From assembly GCA_030690925.1 (NCBI GenBank), contig JAUYFO010000043.1:1-13303 (forward strand): DNA of 13,303 bases, in the 5' to 3' direction. This DNA comes from Candidatus Moraniibacteriota bacterium. Its GTDB lineage: Bacteria; Patescibacteriota; Minisyncoccia; Moranbacterales; UBA1568. Every line of letters starts with the position of its first letter. The first letter of the stretch is position 1. The translations under genes and the position numbers were made by a program. The notes under the pieces are model-generated. The model was given only the letters and a program-made list of their open reading frames with translations, was not told the DNA's origin and did not search any database. Shown one piece after another: positions 10,239 to 13,303 of the stretch.

Positions 10239-12854
10239 ATGACTCTGGATCAAATCAAACGACGTGATGGTGAGGTGGTAAGTTTTGATCGCTCCCGCAT
10301 TGAAACCGCCATTACTCTGGCCTGTGATGCTACCGGCGAAACGGAAAAAGGGTTCATCCCTAGCATGACCGACGAAGTGATCGCTGATCTCATAATCTCC
10401 TGCGGAAGCGGCACTGACAGCCATATTCCTTCTGTGGAGAAGATCCAGGATCTCGTCGAGAAGCACCTGATGAAGGAAAGTAAATACGAGATCGCCAAGG
10501 CCTATATCCTTTATCGTGAAAAACAGAATGAGAAGCGTGATGAACTGAAAGAAAAACTGATTGAGCAGTTCGAGCGGCACTCAATGAAAGTGACCAAGGC
10601 CAATGGATCGAAAGAGCTTTTTGATGTCAAAAAAATCAAAACGGTTTTTGATCGAGCGGTGGTGGGCTATGAAAAGGAGTGTACGTTCGAAGAACTGATC
10701 GAGACCTTCAAAAAAAATATCGTTGATGAAATTAAAACCGCTGACATTAGTAAACTCCTCGTCAAAACATGTGTTGACCTGGTCACTATAGAAAATATTT
10801 TTTGGCAAAACATTGCAGCGCGTATTCTCCTCGGTGACCTCTACAAACAGGCTATCAAGAATCGTCATTTGGAACAAAAGGATATCTACACTCCCGAGTC
10901 TTACAAAAAATTGTTTGATGATTATATTGAGCGTGGTCTGTATTACAAAGATTTCTATACCTACTATACCGCCGAAGACATTCTTGCGGCCGGGAGACAT
11001 CTTTCCAAAGACACTGACCAGAGTTATGAATACACGACCATCGTTTCTTTTATCAAGCGCTACCTTCTCAATCCCAACAAGGTCATTCACGAACTTCCTC
11101 AGGAGATGTACATGTCGGTAGCTCTGTTCCTGGCCATTCCGGAAAAAGCAGAAAACCGCCTGGCTTTTGCCCTCCAGATCTACAAGCACTGTTCCGAACA
11201 GCGTATCTCCCTCCCGACCCCGACCCTCCTCAATGCCCGTACCAACTACCATCAACTCTCCAGCTGTTTCAAGATTAATATCAACGATGACCTACGCGCT
11301 ATCTACCATGCGGTAGAGAATATGGCTCAGATTTCCAAGTTCGGCGGTGGCGTCGGTGTCTACCTGGGAAACATCCGTTCCCGTGGCAGCTCTATCCGTG
11401 GTGTCAAAGGTATGTCTGGCGGCGTCAACCCTTGGGTCAAGGTGATTAATGATACTGCCGTGGCGGTCAATCAACTCGGCTCACGCCTGGGCGCCATTTC
11501 CGTCACCCTCGATATCTGGCACCTCGATATCCACGATTTTCTCGATCTTCAGACCGAAACAGGCGATATCCGAGCCAAGGCTTTCGATATTTTTCCCGCC
11601 GTCTCTATTCCTGACCTATTCATGAAACGGCTCAAGGAGGACGCTGATATTACCCTGTTTGACCCACACGAGATTGAAAGTCTCTATGGCAAGCGCCTCC
11701 AGGACACCTTTAGCAAAGCCTTCGAGGCTTTCTACCTCACGCTTGAGCAAGATGAGCGCATCACCATGAAAAAGGTCGTTAAAGCCAAGGATATCTTCAA
11801 GAAATTCCTCAAATCGACCGTGGAAACCGGTATGCCCTATGTGTTCTTCCGTGATACGGTGAACCGTCTCAATCCCAATCAACACGTGGGCAACATCTAT
11901 TCTACCCAACTGTGCACCGAAATCTGTCAAAACACCTCTGATACTCGGTTTATCGAAGAAACCATCGAGGATGGCAAGATTATCATCCGCTATGAGCCAG
12001 GCGACCTGATAGTCTGCAACCTGGCCTCCATCAATATCGCCACCGTGTTCGAAGAAGCAGTCATTGCCGATGTGTTTCCGGTAGTAATGCGCGTCTTGGA
12101 CAACGTGGTTACCCTAAACTATTACCCTATCAAAGAAGCTGAGCGTACTTCCAAGCGCTATCGCAGCGTTGGTTTGGGTTACCTAGGCTTGGCGGAATAC
12201 CTGGCCACCCACAAGTTGGCCTATGACAGTGCGGAAGCCCGTGCGGAGGTTGATCGGCTCTTTGAACGCTATACCTACTACACCTACCGTGCTTCTATCG
12301 ATCTGGCTAAGGAGCGAGGAACCTACGAACTCTATCCTGGCAGTCAGTACTCCAAAGGCGTCCTGCTGGGTCGAGAAAGTGCTTGGTTTGAGAAAAATAC
12401 GCCCCATGGCGCCCAGTGGAAAGAGCTCTTTGCTGATATGCAGACCGTCGGGGTGCGCTTCGCCTACCACACCGCTCCCGCTCCCAACACTTCGACGGCC
12501 GGTGTGGTTGGTACGACCGCCGCTCTCCTACCGATCTACAAGAAATTCTTCGTTGAGACTAATTTGTCGGCTCCAACGCTCCGCGTCGCCCCCAAACTCT
12601 CCAAAGAGAACTTCTGGTACTACAAAGAGTACATCAGTATGGACATGAACGATGTCATCGACATGATGGCCGTTATCTATCCTTGGGTTGATCAGTCTAT
12701 TTCCTTCGAATGGATGATTGACCCTTCCCGAGTCAGTCCAGCCGAACTCTATGGCTACTACGTCAAGTCCTGGGAACAGGGCATCAAAACCGTCTACTAT
12801 GTGCGCAGTCTCTCGGCTGAGGTCAAAGAAGACTGCGTCAGCTGTAGCGGCTAA
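10239..12854 (+). CDS. nrdA: Class I ribonucleoside-diphosphate reductase, alpha subunit
   Basis: An 871-aa catalytic subunit of class I RNR, making deoxyribonucleotides. A first ATP-cone spans about 5-96 (IKRRDGEVVSFD, then EIAKAYILYRE), and a second, matching the single cone of E. coli NrdA, spans about 116-206. The allosteric site controls activity by ATP/dATP. Active-site residues are C343 (SSCFKIN), C559 and E561 (QLCTEI) and C593 (VCNLASIN). The radical-transfer pair is Y853/Y854 (TVYYVRS), and the C-terminal redox pair is C866/C869 (CVSC). Where E. coli has Asn437 in NLC, this protein has Gln557. No intein is present. AAAGGGG lies 7 nt before the ATG as a fair ribosome site. nrdB follows after 117 nt. 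Confidence 0.97.
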   Translation: MTLDQIKRRDGEVVSFDRSRIETAITLACDATGETEKGFIPSMTDEVIADLIISCGSGTDSHIPSVEKIQDLVEKHLMKESKYEIAKAYILYREKQNEKRDELKEKLIEQFERHSMKVTKANGSKELFDVKKIKTVFDRAVVGYEKECTFEELIETFKKNIVDEIKTADISKLLVKTCVDLVTIENIFWQNIAARILLGDLYKQAIKNRHLEQKDIYTPESYKKLFDDYIERGLYYKDFYTYYTAEDILAAGRHLSKDTDQSYEYTTIVSFIKRYLLNPNKVIHELPQEMYMSVALFLAIPEKAENRLAFALQIYKHCSEQRISLPTPTLLNARTNYHQLSSCFKININDDLRAIYHAVENMAQISKFGGGVGVYLGNIRSRGSSIRGVKGMSGGVNPWVKVINDTAVAVNQLGSRLGAISVTLDIWHLDIHDFLDLQTETGDIRAKAFDIFPAVSIPDLFMKRLKEDADITLFDPHEIESLYGKRLQDTFSKAFEAFYLTLEQDERITMKKVVKAKDIFKKFLKSTVETGMPYVFFRDTVNRLNPNQHVGNIYSTQLCTEICQNTSDTRFIEETIEDGKIIIRYEPGDLIVCNLASINIATVFEEAVIADVFPVVMRVLDNVVTLNYYPIKEAERTSKRYRSVGLGYLGLAEYLATHKLAYDSAEARAEVDRLFERYTYYTYRASIDLAKERGTYELYPGSQYSKGVLLGRESAWFEKNTPHGAQWKELFADMQTVGVRFAYHTAPAPNTSTAGVVGTTAALLPIYKKFFVETNLSAPTLRVAPKLSKENFWYYKEYISMDMNDVIDMMAVIYPWVDQSISFEWMIDPSRVSPAELYGYYVKSWEQGIKTVYYVRSLSAEVKEDCVSCSG

Positions 12855-12869
12855 CCAAAACAGAATCTG

Positions 12870-12954
12870 GAATTAAGAATCATAAATCAAGATTCCGCAC
12901 TCAAAATAAAGCCCTAGCGAAAATCATCCTCTTTCGATTCTCTATTCTCAATTC
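12870..12954. repeat. AT-rich imperfect inverted repeat in the nrdA-nrdB spacer
   Basis: GAATTAAGAAT (12870-12880) and ATTCTCAATTC (12944-12954) are inverted with one mismatch. The spacer is built from reiterated AATT/GAAT/ATTC strings, in AT-rich sequence unlike the flanking genes. No terminator is clear, so nrdA and nrdB may still be co-transcribed. Confidence 0.4.
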
Positions 12955-12971
12955 ACTATTCTTCTCAATTT

Positions 12972-13303
12972 ATGACCGAAGAAATGCAAAGGAACCTCAT
13001 GTTCAATCCCCAGGGGAATGACGCCGTAGAGGTAAGAACTATCATTAAAGGGGCTACCACCGGCCTCTTTAACTTGAATGCCACCAAATATCCTTGGGCC
13101 AAATCGCTGTATCAGGTTATGGTGGGCAATTTTTGGGTGCCAGAAAAGGTTTCCGGCCTCAAAGATGACGCCCGCATGTTTCATGCCGACCTCACTCCCG
13201 AAGAACAGACTGCTTACAAAGGTATTTTGTCGTTTTTGATCTTCCTTGACTCTATCCAGACCGTCAATGTGCCTCATTTTGCCGACTACATCACCTCTCC
13301 AGA
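12972..13303 (+). CDS. nrdB: Class I ribonucleotide reductase beta subunit, 5' part
   Basis: The first 110 codons are present and the gene runs off the window edge. NrdB holds the di-metal/radical cofactor that starts catalysis in NrdA. Visible: GLFNLNATKYPWAKSLYQVMVGNFWVPEKV (31-60), typical of the R2 N-terminal helix region, and SFLIFLDSIQ (87-96), where D93 corresponds to the first metal ligand (D84 in E. coli). The remaining ligands and the radical tyrosine lie beyond the edge, so subclass Ia versus Ic cannot be judged. ATG at 12972, no Shine-Dalgarno. Confidence 0.93.
   Translation, partial: MTEEMQRNLMFNPQGNDAVEVRTIIKGATTGLFNLNATKYPWAKSLYQVMVGNFWVPEKVSGLKDDARMFHADLTPEEQTAYKGILSFLIFLDSIQTVNVPHFADYITSP

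Noticed and set aside
10581..11255. 224-aa minus-strand reading frame inside nrdA
   Set aside because: Shadow of the conserved NrdA coding frame, with no family pattern of its own.
10239..12854. Intein in NrdA, a common intein host
   Set aside because: The 871 residues are all accounted for by RNR domains; no Hint or LAGLIDADG block is present.
1..13303. CRISPR array or transposase/IS element
   Set aside because: No regularly spaced direct repeats and no transposase gene or terminal inverted repeats were seen; the repeats present are isolated palindromes.

Overview
The window looks like a chromosomal segment from a small-genome bacterium, most likely a member of the Candidate Phyla Radiation (Patescibacteria). 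This is inferred from gene content: homing-endonuclease-like genes next to tRNA genes, a VKOR-type disulfide protein, a short pseudopilin-like protein, a self-splicing intron in a tRNA gene and many short palindromes between tRNA genes. UGA is used as a stop (end of the pseudouridine synthase gene), so the code-25 lineages (Gracilibacteria, Absconditabacteria) are unlikely. Most genes lack a clear Shine-Dalgarno sequence, but several promoters are close to the sigma-70 consensus with exactly 17-bp spacers.

Left part (1-4222, mostly minus strand): tRNA-Leu(UAA) and tRNA-Cys lie downstream of a free-standing LAGLIDADG endonuclease gene with its own strong promoter. Next come a secreted 3D-domain protein with a structured leader, a two-gene unit (VKOR followed by a transglutaminase-like protein), an orphan 166-aa protein, and, divergently on the plus strand, a small pseudopilin-like protein. 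Terminators separate these units.

Middle (4230-7603, minus strand): an RluA/RluC/RluD-family pseudouridine synthase and ribosomal protein bL19 (rplS) lead into a tRNA array: Leu(GAG), Val(UAC), Phe(GAA), a helix-turn-helix/LAGLIDADG-like gene, Ile(CAU) and Gly(GCC). The tRNA-Phe gene is split by a 250-nt group I intron whose P1, P2, P3, P4, P6, P7, P8, P9 and P10 pairings can be drawn by hand. The helix-turn-helix gene overlaps the tRNA-Ile gene so that its stop codon is bases 8-10 of the tRNA, and a 17-bp hairpin directly abuts its start. A 19-nt copy of the tRNA-Val 3' end lies 143 nt away from the real one, with strong hairpins between.

Right part (7680-13303, plus strand): a D-2-hydroxyacid (probably D-lactate) dehydrogenase, then a consensus promoter driving AhpC peroxiredoxin and Fe/Mn superoxide dismutase, then class I ribonucleotide reductase nrdA (two ATP-cone regions) and the 5' part of nrdB, cut by the window edge. 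The AhpC/SOD pair and the class I RNR, which normally uses oxygen to build its radical cofactor, suggest a fermentative cell that meets oxygen. The strongest candidates for something little described are the tRNA-Phe intron, the two endonuclease-like genes abutting tRNA 5' ends, and the tRNA-Val repeat element.
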